The notes: generated by a model not told the origin, from the sequence alone. A DNA stretch of 64,000 nt from Sulfitobacter sp. OXR-159 (GCF_034377145.1 NZ_CP139707.1:1435001-1499000), one strand, 5' to 3'. Shown: positions 1 through 8,049, counted from the stretch's first letter. Made by a program: numbers and translations.

Positions 1-360
1 AGGCCCATTAGCTACATGAGTCATGTCAGATAGTCGGAAGGCGGGTAATTTTCCGTATATCTCCCATATTTGGTCAAGCAGAGCTTCATCATTTGGGTGA
101 AACATACAATTTGGAACTGTGGTTACGGGAGATTTAACCGCCACTCCTTGTTTTCGGAAGTCGCTGTACACTTCAGGGATCACGGGGCCGTATTGCCAAG
201 CTTCAATGCGATTTGAGAACAAAGGCGTTCCCTGTGTCTCCAGATGCCAGCCGTGAGCGATATAGGTTAGCTTGAGTAGGGACATGATGGACAGAGTTTT
301 ACCCTCCCGCTGGGCGCGGGTGACAAACCAGTTTGCGATTTGGCGAGCGTCATAAGTCAT
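1..360 (-). CDS. Panacea (SocA/DUF4065) domain protein, 3' end outside window
   Basis: The 120 codons in the window are open throughout. They begin MTYDARQIANWFVTRAQ and include LLKLTYIAHGWHL and the signature WQYGPVIPEVYSDF, typical of the Panacea/SocA_Panacea (DUF4065, GepA-like) family. Known members are antitoxins or proteolytic adaptors and are frequent in prophages, often in PanAT toxin-antitoxin pairs. The start at 360 is fixed by AGGAGG seven bases upstream. A -10-like TATATA lies about 30 bases before it, so the gene probably has its own promoter. The C-terminus continues beyond position 1. A partner toxin could lie on either side. The only upstream neighbour on this strand is the unrecognised ORF at 490-942. 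Confidence 0.8.
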   Translation of the reverse strand, partial: MTYDARQIANWFVTRAQREGKTLSIMSLLKLTYIAHGWHLETQGTPLFSNRIEAWQYGPVIPEVYSDFRKQGVAVKSPVTTVPNCMFHPNDEALLDQIWEIYGKLPAFRLSDMTHVANGP

Positions 361-489
361 AACAACCTCCTAGCTCATCATATATAGGCATAGTCAACGG
401 AATGCTAATGCAAGAAGGACCACAATGTTTGCCAGTTAAGGGCAAAGCGTTCCAACAACGACTGCTACAGATTTAAGTCCCGTAGTGTG

Positions 490-942
490 CTAAACTTGTC
501 TGACGAGCCAAGCCTCCTCTGGTGCATGTCCCGCTCGGGTAGCGTCACTGTAGTAATCGGTAATGCTCGATATAGCTTGGTGCAGCGCATAAGGCACATC
601 ATCCCAGGTCGATCGGCTCTGGTGATACGGCGTTGCTTGGATAGGCGTATGTATCGCATGGCTGCGATAGTATATCGCCCTCTCACTGGTCGGGAGGCGA
701 GACACTTGTACCGTGACAATTGCTTGCAACTCTCCCACGCGAAATTCGTAGACACCCAAGTCGTCGTCACGATGAACGATAGTAATCAGATCGTCGTCTA
801 GTGCATCCTCAATATCCCAGCCCAAAATACTCACCTTCAAATGCTTTGGATCAACAAACAATATGGAGGTCAAAGCATCCAAGTCGCGATTCCCACACCA
901 CCGCACTAAAGCCTTTTGTCCCACCTTGCTCAAGTCCCACAA
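490..942 (-). CDS. Hypothetical protein, 5' end unclear
   Basis: About 150 codons are open on the minus strand, ending in WDDVPYALHQAISSITDYYS and APEEAWLVRQV. The composition (acidic runs, alternating hydrophobic strands such as ITIVHRDDD-LGVYEFRV) looks like a real folded protein. I do not recognise the family. There is no ATG with a Shine-Dalgarno sequence. The frame stays open up to 1176, but that part overlaps the better-supported plus-strand gene at 1015. The TTG at 942 is a placeholder start, and the gene may be 5'-truncated by recombination. It lies 130 bases upstream of the Panacea gene on the same strand, so it is a candidate partner for it, but nothing in the sequence proves this. 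Confidence 0.35.
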   Translation of the reverse strand: MWDLSKVGQKALVRWCGNRDLDALTSILFVDPKHLKVSILGWDIEDALDDDLITIVHRDDDLGVYEFRVGELQAIVTVQVSRLPTSERAIYYRSHAIHTPIQATPYHQSRSTWDDVPYALHQAISSITDYYSDATRAGHAPEEAWLVRQV

Positions 943-1014
943 AATGGTACACTTAATGACTGATAGGCGGCGCAGGATGTGGCTGCCATAGACCCCCAGA
1001 ACCAGAGGGAAGCT

Positions 1015-2019
1015 ATGGCTAAGGACATCATGACGCCCGATATACCGACGATTGAGAACATCCGGGGCAGTGCCGCCGCCCTCAGAGGTCTCCCCCAAGA
1101 TGAGCCCCCTGATATTGATGGCGTTGCGCTGAAATGGGATGCCACGGTTGATGGGTTCATCTTCCCGCGGCGCCATGCAGCTAAGGTGCTGGCCGCTTTG
1201 GATGTGTCATCGTATGGGGAGGCGAGCAACCTTGCGCGCGAGATTGACGGAGCGGCAGCTCAAGTCAACGCCAATCCTTCCACCGCTCAGGCTGAAGCCG
1301 GAAATTACCGCAAGGGGCGATTCAAGTGGAACGGTTTGGATTTGGTTATCGAAACGGCCAAAGGCGGCGAGCGCCGCGGTATCGGTCCAGACGGTAAAGA
1401 ATGGTCTGTCACAATGCCGGCGCATTATGGGGATGTGAAGCTCACCACCGGCGCCGACGGTGATCCGCTGGACTTTTATATGGGCGATCATCCTGAGAGC
1501 GACATCGTCGTAATCGTAAATCAAATCGACCTTCCTGATGGTGCCTTCGATGAGCACAAGCTGGTGCTGGGCGCTTTCGACGAAGATGAAGCCCTGAAGA
1601 TCTATGAAGACGGGTTTTCTGACGGGAAGGGTTCGGATCGCATAGGTTCCTTTACCACGTTGAACGTCGCCGCATTGAAGGAATGGATTGCCTCTGCTGA
1701 CATGTCCAAGCCGACGCAGCCGGTCAAATGGCGATCGACAGACGACAAGGCCACAATGAGTGACGAGGGTTCACTCTTGCCCATGCATAAGCTCGTCGAC
1801 GCCATGCGAGATCAACGCATTTGGGGAAGTGAATACGGGCTTTTCTCACGCGACCAATGGCGTGAGCTCGTCAGTAAAGCGCGGAAGCGCGCAGACCTAA
1901 TGGGAGAGGGCATCGCAGGCGATGGTGCTCGACTGACAACACGTGATCAAGTGAATGGCGCGGTCGGAAAGATACTCCGAGAGCAAGGTGGAGCGATCAC
2001 TATCGGTAAGAAGGATTGA
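1015..2019 (+). CDS. Phage protein with inorganic-pyrophosphatase-like (InPase) domain, probable fragment of a polyvalent protein
   Basis: Residues about 95-210 (GRFKWNGLDLVIE, GIGPDGKEWSV, HYGDVKLT, DGDPLDFYMGDHP, IVNQIDLP) match the phage-associated InPase domain. That domain is known from very large polyvalent virion or conjugation proteins, where it is followed by a C-terminal region like the one seen here. With 334 residues this is far shorter than such proteins and carries no catalytic module upstream, so I infer a C-terminal remnant. ATG 1015 is preceded by GAGGGA at good spacing. The frame is also open from a GTG at 979. It runs divergently from the minus-strand ORF at 490-942. The gene is followed by a strong inverted repeat at 2090-2130. 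Confidence 0.6.
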   Translation: MAKDIMTPDIPTIENIRGSAAALRGLPQDEPPDIDGVALKWDATVDGFIFPRRHAAKVLAALDVSSYGEASNLAREIDGAAAQVNANPSTAQAEAGNYRKGRFKWNGLDLVIETAKGGERRGIGPDGKEWSVTMPAHYGDVKLTTGADGDPLDFYMGDHPESDIVVIVNQIDLPDGAFDEHKLVLGAFDEDEALKIYEDGFSDGKGSDRIGSFTTLNVAALKEWIASADMSKPTQPVKWRSTDDKATMSDEGSLLPMHKLVDAMRDQRIWGSEYGLFSRDQWRELVSKARKRADLMGEGIAGDGARLTTRDQVNGAVGKILREQGGAITIGKKD

Positions 2020-2089
2020 CCTCGCCGTAGGGGGGGAACCCATCGGTGTAGGCAACGCAATCCGGCGGCGATGGCAGCGCGGCCGGTTA

Positions 2090-2130
2090 GGGGGTTGGAT
2101 CGGTTGGTTCGATGGTGCGGTCCAACCCCC
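2090..2130 (+). terminator. Inverted repeat between convergent genes
   Basis: GGGGGTTGGA (2090-2099) and TCCAACCCCC (2121-2130) are perfectly complementary across a 21-base loop. It sits between the convergent ends of the InPase gene (2019) and the gene ending at 2149, where a terminator is expected. There is no clear T-run on either strand, so Rho-independent function is unproven. Confidence 0.5.
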
Positions 2131-2148
2131 ACCAAAATCAATTTCCAC

Positions 2149-2832
2149 TCAATCCTGTTTATCAGTTGGTGGCGCTATCTGTTTCGGTTTTTCGTCGGCT
2201 TCGATCTGATTCACAGTCACGTTGCGTCTTGTCGCGGTGCGAACCATCTGCACAAGATTGGCGAGCGGTTTGCCTTTTTCACCAGCTTCTTCGGCTAATG
2301 AGAGCACTTCACTTGTTGCTGCAACAAAGGTAGCGAACCTGCCTTTTTCCTTTAGGGCTTCATTCTCAGCCCTCGCCAGCCAGTATAGGACGCGGCGCTT
2401 GTGGTGGTCGTCAAATCCGGATGAGTCCGTCACCGCTCTGCGCGCGTTCGACAGGTGGTCAAGAACCAACGCCCTATCATCTCCACTCCATTTCACTTCA
2501 TTGAACAAGGCCTCCTCTTCTTCATCAATGAAGTGGTTATCGAGGCTGTTTGAAAGATAGAGTTGCTGTAGGAGATCGAGCGATTTCTTCACAGTCGCTG
2601 CGCCATTGCTTATGGCTTGCCTGTGAATTTGCTCTAGTAGTTCTTCATAGTCTTCCGATTGCGGAAGCCTTCTACTAATAGCCTGAAGCGCTCGTATATA
2701 GATTACGGCTTGAGTTTTGGTCTCGGCATTTAGGGCCCCGTTTGGGTACGCGTCTGCTGCGTTCTGGAGTTCAATCAACGTAAATTGGAACGCCGAATCC
2801 GCGTCTTTGGGCAGCCTGTCAAAAAAGCTCAT
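2149..2832 (-). CDS. Hypothetical phage protein, alpha-helical
   Basis: The product is 227 residues starting MSFFDRLPKDAD. The ATG is preceded by AGGAG nine bases upstream. It appears almost entirely helical and acidic (FIDEEEEALFNEVKW), with a charged, Pro-rich tail ending in PPTDKQD. There is no signal peptide or membrane segment. I do not recognise the family. It is in the same orientation as the RHH regulator at 3024-3446, which lies upstream with a 191-base gap, so it could be in the same transcript. Its position next to the regulators suggests a lysogeny-expressed accessory gene, which is inference only. Confidence 0.65.
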   Translation of the reverse strand: MSFFDRLPKDADSAFQFTLIELQNAADAYPNGALNAETKTQAVIYIRALQAISRRLPQSEDYEELLEQIHRQAISNGAATVKKSLDLLQQLYLSNSLDNHFIDEEEEALFNEVKWSGDDRALVLDHLSNARRAVTDSSGFDDHHKRRVLYWLARAENEALKEKGRFATFVAATSEVLSLAEEAGEKGKPLANLVQMVRTATRRNVTVNQIEADEKPKQIAPPTDKQD

Positions 2833-3023
2833 TTCGATGCTCCTGCAGCAGGAGTCTCTAGATCAGGATCATCATGGGGGCGGTAGGTGTTAATATTATC
2901 GATCTGGTACAAATTGACTATCCTTTAATGGGGGCTGCGTTTTTCAGAGAGAATATAGTTATGTCGGATCTCAAATATGCATTTGAGAATATGATCGGAG
3001 GATCGTCTTTGACAATCGGGCTA

Positions 3024-3446
3024 CTACTTCCGTGGCGGGGTATCTGAGGGATCTTTGGCCCCTTTGGGCCGCGTATCTGCGTCGGGGGAAGGTATTTTTA
3101 CGGTATATTCGAACGGCGAAGCAGTATCGGGGTGGCTAACTGGATCACCTTCCCGGGGGATTTTCTGTTCCAACGACTTTATAAAAGATACGAGTGCTTG
3201 GGATGTTTCAAACCACTCCTGAGTCTGCTCCATTTCCGCTAACCTGTCGGCGGTTTGTTCAATCAACTCTGCGAGTTCTGAGAATGTCGGTAGCGCAGGG
3301 TACTTTTCTTGCAATGCGGACACGATTTCGCTGTTCATGCTGCGCCCCTCCGCATCAGCAGATTTCTTGATACGGTCACGCAGATCAGCGGGCATTCGGA
3401 CCATCGTTCCCACTGTATCGCCATCACCGATTCTGCCAGCCACCAT
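3024..3446 (-). CDS. Arc-type ribbon-helix-helix DNA-binding protein with coiled-coil tail
   Basis: The 140-residue product has an N-terminal Arc/Mnt-like RHH domain (residues about 14-50: GTMVRMPADLRDRIKKSADA, then EGRSMNSEIVSAL). The second half holds a predicted helical oligomerisation segment (ELAELIEQTADRLAEMEQTQ) and a Pro-rich acidic tail. The start chosen is ATG 3446 because AAGGAG lies six bases upstream; the frame is open from a GTG at 3467. It is divergent from a second small Arc-like gene at 3543, and the 96 bases between them contain repeated half-sites. It is probably the main repressor or immunity regulator of the prophage, by analogy with P22 Arc/Mnt. Confidence 0.75.
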   Translation of the reverse strand: MVAGRIGDGDTVGTMVRMPADLRDRIKKSADAEGRSMNSEIVSALQEKYPALPTFSELAELIEQTADRLAEMEQTQEWFETSQALVSFIKSLEQKIPREGDPVSHPDTASPFEYTVKIPSPDADTRPKGAKDPSDTPPRK

Positions 3447-3462
3447 CTTCAACTCCTTTTTT

Positions 3463-3530
3463 GACACTACTGTGTTTTTTTGGGTTGACGGTCAAATGAT
3501 TTACTGTAGTGTCATTACTACGGTAGTTGC
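3463..3530. promoter_or_regulatory. Divergent operator/promoter region between two RHH regulators
   Basis: The stretch holds ACACTACTGT (3464-3473), ACTGTAGTGT (about 3503-3512, close to the reverse complement of the first) and the near-palindrome ACTACGGTAGT (about 3516-3526). RHH repressors bind such short inverted half-sites. A TTGACG at 3485-3490 could be the -35 box for the plus-strand gene, but no strong -10 follows. Confidence 0.5.
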
Positions 3531-3542
3531 ATAGGATCGATT

Positions 3543-3719
3543 ATGGCAAACATACAAGGGAAAGTAGGGCAGGGGGTTGTGCCCGTGACTTTGCGTCTCC
3601 CCGTTGACCTTAGAGATGAGGTTAAAGCGCAAGCGGATGAAATGGGTCGTAGCATGAATACCCATATTCTTATGACTCTGAAGCAATCTCTATCGGCGGA
3701 AAAGCCCGCCACCGCCTAG
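3543..3719 (+). CDS. Small Arc-type RHH protein
   Basis: The product is 58 residues: MANIQGKVGQGVVPVTLRLP followed by VDLRDEVKAQADEMGRSMNT and a short helix. The beta strand (VPVTLRLPV) and the helix-turn containing MGRSMNTHIL give the RHH fold with little else, like phage Arc. It resembles the RHH domain of the divergent gene at 3024-3446 (both have LR..V/I K..AD E.GRSMN). A Cro/CI-like regulatory pair acting on the shared intergenic operators is likely. The Shine-Dalgarno sequence is weak (AGGA 8-9 bases before ATG). Confidence 0.75.
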   Translation: MANIQGKVGQGVVPVTLRLPVDLRDEVKAQADEMGRSMNTHILMTLKQSLSAEKPATA

Positions 3720-3725
3720 AAACGA

Positions 3726-3765
3726 AAAAGACCGCTCGGGACTGCAATCCCATGTGAGCGGCCTT
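3726..3765 (+). terminator. Hairpin after the small RHH gene
   Basis: AAAAAGACCGCTC and GAGCGGCCTTT (about 3725-3765) form a CCGCTC/GAGCGG stem flanked by A-rich and T-rich ends, just after the stop at 3719. It is probably an intrinsic terminator separating the regulator from the plus-strand operon starting at 3799. Confidence 0.5.
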
Positions 3766-3798
3766 TGAACCCAAACTTGCTAGAAAGGATGTTCAGCA

Positions 3799-4191
3799 AT
3801 GAATATACGCACACATACCACCAAAATCAACCGCCGTTCGTTATTCGCGGCAATCCCGGCCCTTGCAGCCACAGCTACAGCAGCCCACGCGCTTGAGGTG
3901 GTTCAAACCCCCGTTCATGATGAACCCATCATTAAATGGTGCGAGCAGTGGAAAGCGCTTCGAGGCCACATCAACGAGACAGAGGGTGATCCCGACACTG
4001 AGTTGCTGGCCCTGCAGGAACTCGAAGAGAAGATCTGCACGGCAAAGCCCGCCTCAATGGCTGGCGCAGTGGCCCAGCTTGAACATGCCCTGGACAACTT
4101 CGGTGAGTACGTGACCGGCAACGTCTGGAAGGATTTGGACAACAAGCTGTTCAACAACCTGTTGGGCGCTCTCAAAGCGGGGGTGGCATAA
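3799..4191 (+). CDS. Hypothetical phage protein with Tat-like signal
   Basis: The product is 130 residues. The N-terminus has NRRSLFAAIPALAATATAA followed by HALEVV, a twin-arginine-type signal with a probable AHA cleavage site. The mature part is acidic and helical (LLALQELEEKIC, MAGAVAQLEHALDNF) and I do not recognise it. AGAAAGGA precedes the start. The stop overlaps the ATG of the antirepressor gene (4191), so the two are translationally coupled. Another Tat-like small protein sits at 5191, so this prophage carries two small putative exported proteins of unknown role. Confidence 0.65.
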   Translation: MNIRTHTTKINRRSLFAAIPALAATATAAHALEVVQTPVHDEPIIKWCEQWKALRGHINETEGDPDTELLALQELEEKICTAKPASMAGAVAQLEHALDNFGEYVTGNVWKDLDNKLFNNLLGALKAGVA

Positions 4192-4958
4192 TGGGTATGC
4201 AGATTATGCCGTTCGAGTTTAAGGGCAACCCGGTTCGCGTTCTTGAGATCGACAGCGACCCATGGTTTGTGGCTAAGGACGTGGCCGATGCTCTTGGTTA
4301 CGCCAATAGTCGGAAGGCCGTACAGGACCACTGCCGCAAAGCGCAAGCGGTGGGGTCCCTGAATCAGGGACCCCTAGATGTAGGGGGGTCACGTTTCGTT
4401 ACCCCCTCCGATCTGGACCCTCAGACTAAGATCATTCCAGAGGGTGACGTGTATCGCCTCATCATCCGGTCAAATCGACCAGAGGCGGAACCGTTCGAAA
4501 CACTTGTCATGGAGGAAATTCTACCCACGATCCGCAAGACGGGATCGTACGGCTCGCCAGCTAAGGTGGACTATAACGACCCGGCTTTGCAGCTAGGTAT
4601 GATCGAGCATTTGAGGGTGGAGGCTGAAACAGCAAAGGCAAAGGTGCTTGAACTGACGCCAAAGGCGGCGGGTTACGACAAGTTAATGAGAGCTGACGGC
4701 CTGTATGGCTTGCAGAATGCGGCCCGCGCACTTTCGGCACGGCCAAACCTGTTCATTCGATGGCTCAAACAGACCTACTTGTTCTATCAGGGTCAGGCTT
4801 TGGTGCCGCGTGTCCAGTACACGCAGCGCGGTCTATTCGAGGTCAAGACCGTCATTGTGGAAGATAAGGCCCGTCCGACAACGTACATCACGCCGAAGGG
4901 GCTGGATTTCTTTCGCGGAAAAATTCCGGGTGATCTGCTGATCGGGGGTGCTGCATGA
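4191..4958 (+). CDS. Phage antirepressor, BRO-N plus KilAC domains
   Basis: The 255-residue product has an N-terminal BRO-N DNA-binding domain (residues about 5-110: PFEFKGNPVRVLE, DPWFVAKDVADALGY, EGDVYRLIIRS, EETLVMEEILPTIRKTG-like) and a C-terminal KilAC/ANT domain (residues about 140-250: LTPKAAGYDKLMRADG, YTQRGLFEVKTV, TYITPKGLDFF). This is the standard architecture of temperate-phage antirepressors, which antagonise the prophage repressor on induction. It overlaps its upstream neighbour by one base and the next gene by four. Position just downstream of the RHH regulators fits a control role. Confidence 0.9.
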   Translation: MGMQIMPFEFKGNPVRVLEIDSDPWFVAKDVADALGYANSRKAVQDHCRKAQAVGSLNQGPLDVGGSRFVTPSDLDPQTKIIPEGDVYRLIIRSNRPEAEPFETLVMEEILPTIRKTGSYGSPAKVDYNDPALQLGMIEHLRVEAETAKAKVLELTPKAAGYDKLMRADGLYGLQNAARALSARPNLFIRWLKQTYLFYQGQALVPRVQYTQRGLFEVKTVIVEDKARPTTYITPKGLDFFRGKIPGDLLIGGAA

Positions 4959-5194
4959 GCAATACACCTAAACGCACAGTGCAGATGTCTCAGAATGATT
5001 ATGTTTTGTTCGGCCTAATCTCTGAAATATTAAATGATGATGAGCGGACCGAATTGATTGAAATGCTGACCGACTATCAAAATGCAGAAATCGAAATGAA
5101 GGATGTCTTTCGTAAGGTCATGCTGAACCATGAGGCGAGGTGGGAAGCATTTCACAAGGTTAAGTCTGCAAGTAAGTCGGGAGGTGTATCATGA
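4955..5194 (+). CDS. Hypothetical small phage protein
   Basis: The 79-residue product is acidic and helical (LFGLISEILNDDERTELIEML, split here only for description). It overlaps the antirepressor stop (ATGA) and its own stop overlaps the next start (ATGA at 5191), so it lies inside a translationally coupled operon. I recognise no family. Confidence 0.65.
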   Translation: MSNTPKRTVQMSQNDYVLFGLISEILNDDERTELIEMLTDYQNAEIEMKDVFRKVMLNHEARWEAFHKVKSASKSGGVS

Positions 5195-5496
5195 AGCGCC
5201 GTAAGTTCATGGCCACTACCTCGGCCGCATCGCTACTACCAGTCACTGCCAACGCCACGCAGGCAGAGGATCTGACCGTGGGTCAGCAGGTTCAGCACCA
5301 TATGCAGGCTATCACTGACCTGATCGGGCAGGGCGCGGAAGGCATCGATATTGATGGCGTGTGCTGGTTCGTATGTGAGGGGCGGGCGCATAGCTTTTGG
5401 GCAAGCGGTCGGGCCGGTCACAACCGAGCGAACTTCCGTCCCGACATGTTTGATGGGTGGAAAGTTTCAGAGCTCAAATTCGTGGAGGTAGGATGA
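5191..5496 (+). CDS. Hypothetical small protein with Tat-like signal
   Basis: The product is 101 residues beginning MKRRKFMATTSAASLLPVTA, a twin-arginine-like leader with a probable ANA cleavage site. The mature part contains IDGVCWFVCEGRAHSFWASG and I do not recognise it. It overlaps the previous gene by four bases and the next small ORF by four (ATGATGG at 5493). Confidence 0.6.
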   Translation: MKRRKFMATTSAASLLPVTANATQAEDLTVGQQVQHHMQAITDLIGQGAEGIDIDGVCWFVCEGRAHSFWASGRAGHNRANFRPDMFDGWKVSELKFVEVG

Positions 5497-5612
5497 TGGC
5501 TGTCGCAAAAAAGAACGAGGAACTTTCAATCGACGCGCTCAAGCAAGGGCGCGTCACCCTTCGAATTAGCGGCAACGATAGCAGTAGCGGTAACTACCCC
5601 GCCATAGGGTAG
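5493..5612 (+). CDS. Short ORF, possibly truncated phage gene
   Basis: The 39-codon ORF begins MMAVAKKNEELSIDALKQGR and reads on to VTLRISGND before a stop after NYPAIG. It overlaps the previous stop and has GGAGG upstream (GTGGAGGTAGG). The first 25 residues resemble the start of a longer phage protein type (repeated basic start, then a beta strand VTLRISG). The low-complexity SSSG ending suggests an early stop after a deletion. This could be a decayed gene. Confidence 0.45.
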   Translation: MMAVAKKNEELSIDALKQGRVTLRISGNDSSSGNYPAIG

Positions 5613-5679
5613 TAATGCGGCCTTGATCCGCCGCGCGCTCATAGCTGTCTGACCTCCGGAAGTAAGCAAAGGATATCCC

Positions 5680-5922
5680 GTGACCAAGAATAAACTCACC
5701 GACCTCAACGATCACCTTTTCGCGCAGCTTGAACGTCTGTCAGATGAAGACATGGATGAAAAAGCAATCGCCAAGGAGGTTCAGCGCGCCAGTGCAATGG
5801 TTTCTGTCGCCGACAAAATCACCAGCAACGCCGACTTGCAACTAAAAGCTGCGAAGCTCTTTGCGGAGCACGGCGAGAAGGTACTGGGGCACCTTCCTCA
5901 GATTGGAGGACCGAGACAATGA
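5680..5922 (+). CDS. Small phage protein, GTG start
   Basis: The 80-residue product starts at GTG 5680 with AAGGA eight bases upstream (MTKNKLTDLNDHLFAQLERL). It is helical and contains DMDEKAIAKEVQRASAMVSV and a C-terminal helix ending LPQIGGPRQ. Short proteins of this kind often sit directly before phage HNH genes, as here. It overlaps the HNH gene at 5919 by four bases. The function is unknown. Confidence 0.65.
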   Translation: MTKNKLTDLNDHLFAQLERLSDEDMDEKAIAKEVQRASAMVSVADKITSNADLQLKAAKLFAEHGEKVLGHLPQIGGPRQ

Positions 5923-6569
5923 AAGGCCGCACTATTCCATACAGTGCAACCGAACTGGCGTGGATCAAGGCCAACAGCAAGCGATTACGCCCAGAGGCTC
6001 ACTCCGAGTTCTGTGACCGCTTTGATCGTCAGGACGTGTCTTTGTCCAACTTCAATTCGCTCTGCAAGCGCAAGGGCTGGATGACAGGCCGGACGGGGAA
6101 TTTTGTGAAGGGGCAGGCACCACACAACAAGGGTAGGAAGATGCCCTTCAATGCGAATAGCGCAAAGCACCGGTTCAAGAAGGGGAACCTGCCCCATAAC
6201 ACGAAATACCTCGGACATGAGCGTTTGAGCAAAGAGGGTTACGTCGAGATCAGCGTGGACGAACCCAATCCGCATACGGGCTTTGAGCGGCGCTACGTTC
6301 TGAAACATCGCCACCTTTGGGAAAAGAAGCACGGCCCAGTGCCGGAAGGCCATGTGCTCAAAAGCATCGATGGCGACAAGGCTAACACCGACCCAGCGAA
6401 CTGGAAGCCGATCCCCCGAGCGCTGCTGCCGCGGCTGAGCGGTGGGCGTTGGTACAAGCCATATGACCAGTATGATCCGGAGGTTCGCCCTACGGTTCTA
6501 GCTTTGGCGCAGTTGGATCACGCAGCGCGGAGAGCGTCGAAGCGGGGTAGTGGGAGAGGTTCGACATGA
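5919..6569 (+). CDS. HNH homing-type endonuclease
   Basis: The 216-residue product has an N-terminal helical DNA-binding part (YSATELAWIKANSKRLR, FNSLCKRKGWMTGRT), repeated G-x-APHNKGRK / GNLPHNTK motifs, and a C-terminal HNH-type core with LKHRHLWEKKHGPVPEGHVL and DGDKANTDPANW (residues about 125-165). This is the usual layout of phage HNH endonucleases that read GHVLKSIDGDKANTDPANW-like in the catalytic beta-beta-alpha metal unit. It overlaps the next small ORF by ATGA at 6566. Confidence 0.85.
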   Translation: MKGRTIPYSATELAWIKANSKRLRPEAHSEFCDRFDRQDVSLSNFNSLCKRKGWMTGRTGNFVKGQAPHNKGRKMPFNANSAKHRFKKGNLPHNTKYLGHERLSKEGYVEISVDEPNPHTGFERRYVLKHRHLWEKKHGPVPEGHVLKSIDGDKANTDPANWKPIPRALLPRLSGGRWYKPYDQYDPEVRPTVLALAQLDHAARRASKRGSGRGST

Positions 6570-6727
6570 CCAGAACCCACTTCACACCCCGAAGCATTAT
6601 CAATCTGGCTTTGAGAGAGGCCCTTGATAGCATTGCGTCCGCTCAGATCGATCCATGCGCCGGCACAGCCGTATTTAACATCATGGCGATTAATCCACGA
6701 CCATCTACAGCCTCCAATAGTAGATGA
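6566..6727 (+). CDS. Small orphan phage protein
   Basis: The 53-residue product (MTRTHFTPRSIINLALREAL, then DSIASAQIDPCAG) overlaps the HNH stop by ATGA and has GGGAGAGG upstream. No family is recognised. It is real by coupling and ribosome binding site, otherwise unsupported. Confidence 0.5.
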   Translation: MTRTHFTPRSIINLALREALDSIASAQIDPCAGTAVFNIMAINPRPSTASNSR

Positions 6728-6879
6728 GCCTAACCGCAACAGATCGTGTGAGGATCATGTTATGGCTGAGTGCCAACTACCGCCCCCAGGGTTAATCCGT
6801 CAACTACTCAATTATGACCCCGACACCGGAGTTTTGACTTGGAGATACCGGCCGGTTTCATTCTTCAGAGGTGATACTA

Positions 6880-8049
6880 GTGCTCTGAGTCTGACACTTC
6901 CTACCTGTTTCCGCGAGTTTCATCGAGCTTGTCCAGCGCGCGACGTTCCCGGGTGAGGATATCCTCTGCGGTTTTGGTCCATTTGAAGGGCCTTGGCTTC
7001 TCGTTGTGGTGGGCCAGATAGTCGTAGATCGCGGCCTCAAGATCATCGACGCTGGAATAGCTGCCGCGCCGGATGCGCCTTGATGTGATCTCGGCAAAGA
7101 AGCGCTCCACCAGGTTCAGCCATGACGCGCTGGTGGGCGTGAAGTGCAGCTTGAAGCGCGGATGCTTTTCGAGCCAGGCCTTTACCTCAGGCGTCTTGTG
7201 GGTGGCGTAGTTGTCGAGCACCAGATGCACATCGCGCCGCGTGGGCACAGCCTTGTCGATCTGTCGGAGGAATTTCAGGAACTCCTGCGCACGATGGCGT
7301 GGCATGCAATCGCCAATGACGGTGCCTGATTTCACATCCAGCGCAGCAAACAGCGTGGTCGTGCCATGGCGTTTGTAATCGTGCGTTACGGTCGCGGCAC
7401 GGCCCTTCTTGAGCGGCAGTCCGGGCTGGGTGCGATCCAGCGCCTGGATCTGGGATTTCTCATCGACGCAGAGCACCACGGCACGGTCTGGCGGGTCGAG
7501 GTAGAGCCCGACGATATCGGTGACCTTCTCCTCGAACTTTGGGTCGTTCGAGACCTTGAACCCCTTCGTGAGATGCGGCTTCAAGCCAGCTTCTGCCCAG
7601 ATGCGGCCGACGCTCGACGGCGAGATGCCCATGGCTTCGGCCATTAGCGCGCGGCTCCAGTGCGTTGCATTGGGCGGGGTTTCCTGCACCGTCTTGGCGA
7701 TCACCTTCAGCCTTGTTTCCACGGGCAAAGGCGGCACCCGCGAGGGTCGCGTCTTGTCACGCTTGAGACCGGCCACGCCCTCATCGAGATACCGCTGCTG
7801 CCAGCGCCAGACCGTGGGTTTCGACGTGCCCGCGCGTCGCATAATCTCGAACGTGCCATGACCGTCCGCTGTGGCCAGGACGATCTCGGCCCGCCAGACA
7901 AGCTTGCGCGCAGTGTTGCGGTTGCTGATCAGGGCTTGAAGCTCAGTACGGTCGGCGGGGCCAAGGTAAAGGCAGATGTCATGGCGTCTCATGCCTCAAA
8001 TATGGCACATCACGTTGCCGATGGGAATCTCCTGTCAGGTGGAGAACAC
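6880..8049 (-). mobile_element. IS630-family insertion sequence
   Basis: The element is 1,170 bp and is bounded by TA on both sides (6878-6879 and 8050-8051), the known IS630/Tc1 target duplication. The ends are imperfect inverted repeats: GTGCTCTGAGTCTGACA at the left and, reading inward from the right, GTGTTCTCCACCTGACA. It carries one transposase gene on the minus strand and sits inside the HNH gene. Confidence 0.92.
6901..7992 (-). CDS. IS630-family transposase
   Basis: The intact 363-residue protein has an N-terminal helix-turn-helix (IMRRAGTSKPTVWRWQQRYL) and a second HTH-like helix (LMAEAMGISPSSVGRIWAEA). The C-terminal DDE domain has VVLCVDEKSQIQALDR (first D), VHLVLDNYATHKTPEVKAWL (second D) and SASWLNLVERFFAEI (E). 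All expected catalytic residues are present, so the element may still be active. Confidence 0.95.
   Translation of the reverse strand: MRRHDICLYLGPADRTELQALISNRNTARKLVWRAEIVLATADGHGTFEIMRRAGTSKPTVWRWQQRYLDEGVAGLKRDKTRPSRVPPLPVETRLKVIAKTVQETPPNATHWSRALMAEAMGISPSSVGRIWAEAGLKPHLTKGFKVSNDPKFEEKVTDIVGLYLDPPDRAVVLCVDEKSQIQALDRTQPGLPLKKGRAATVTHDYKRHGTTTLFAALDVKSGTVIGDCMPRHRAQEFLKFLRQIDKAVPTRRDVHLVLDNYATHKTPEVKAWLEKHPRFKLHFTPTSASWLNLVERFFAEITSRRIRRGSYSSVDDLEAAIYDYLAHHNEKPRPFKWTKTAEDILTRERRALDKLDETRGNR

Noticed and set aside
490..1176. Full-length 228-codon version of the minus-strand ORF
   Set aside because: Its first third overlaps the InPase gene, which has a better ribosome site and family support, so only the distal part is listed.
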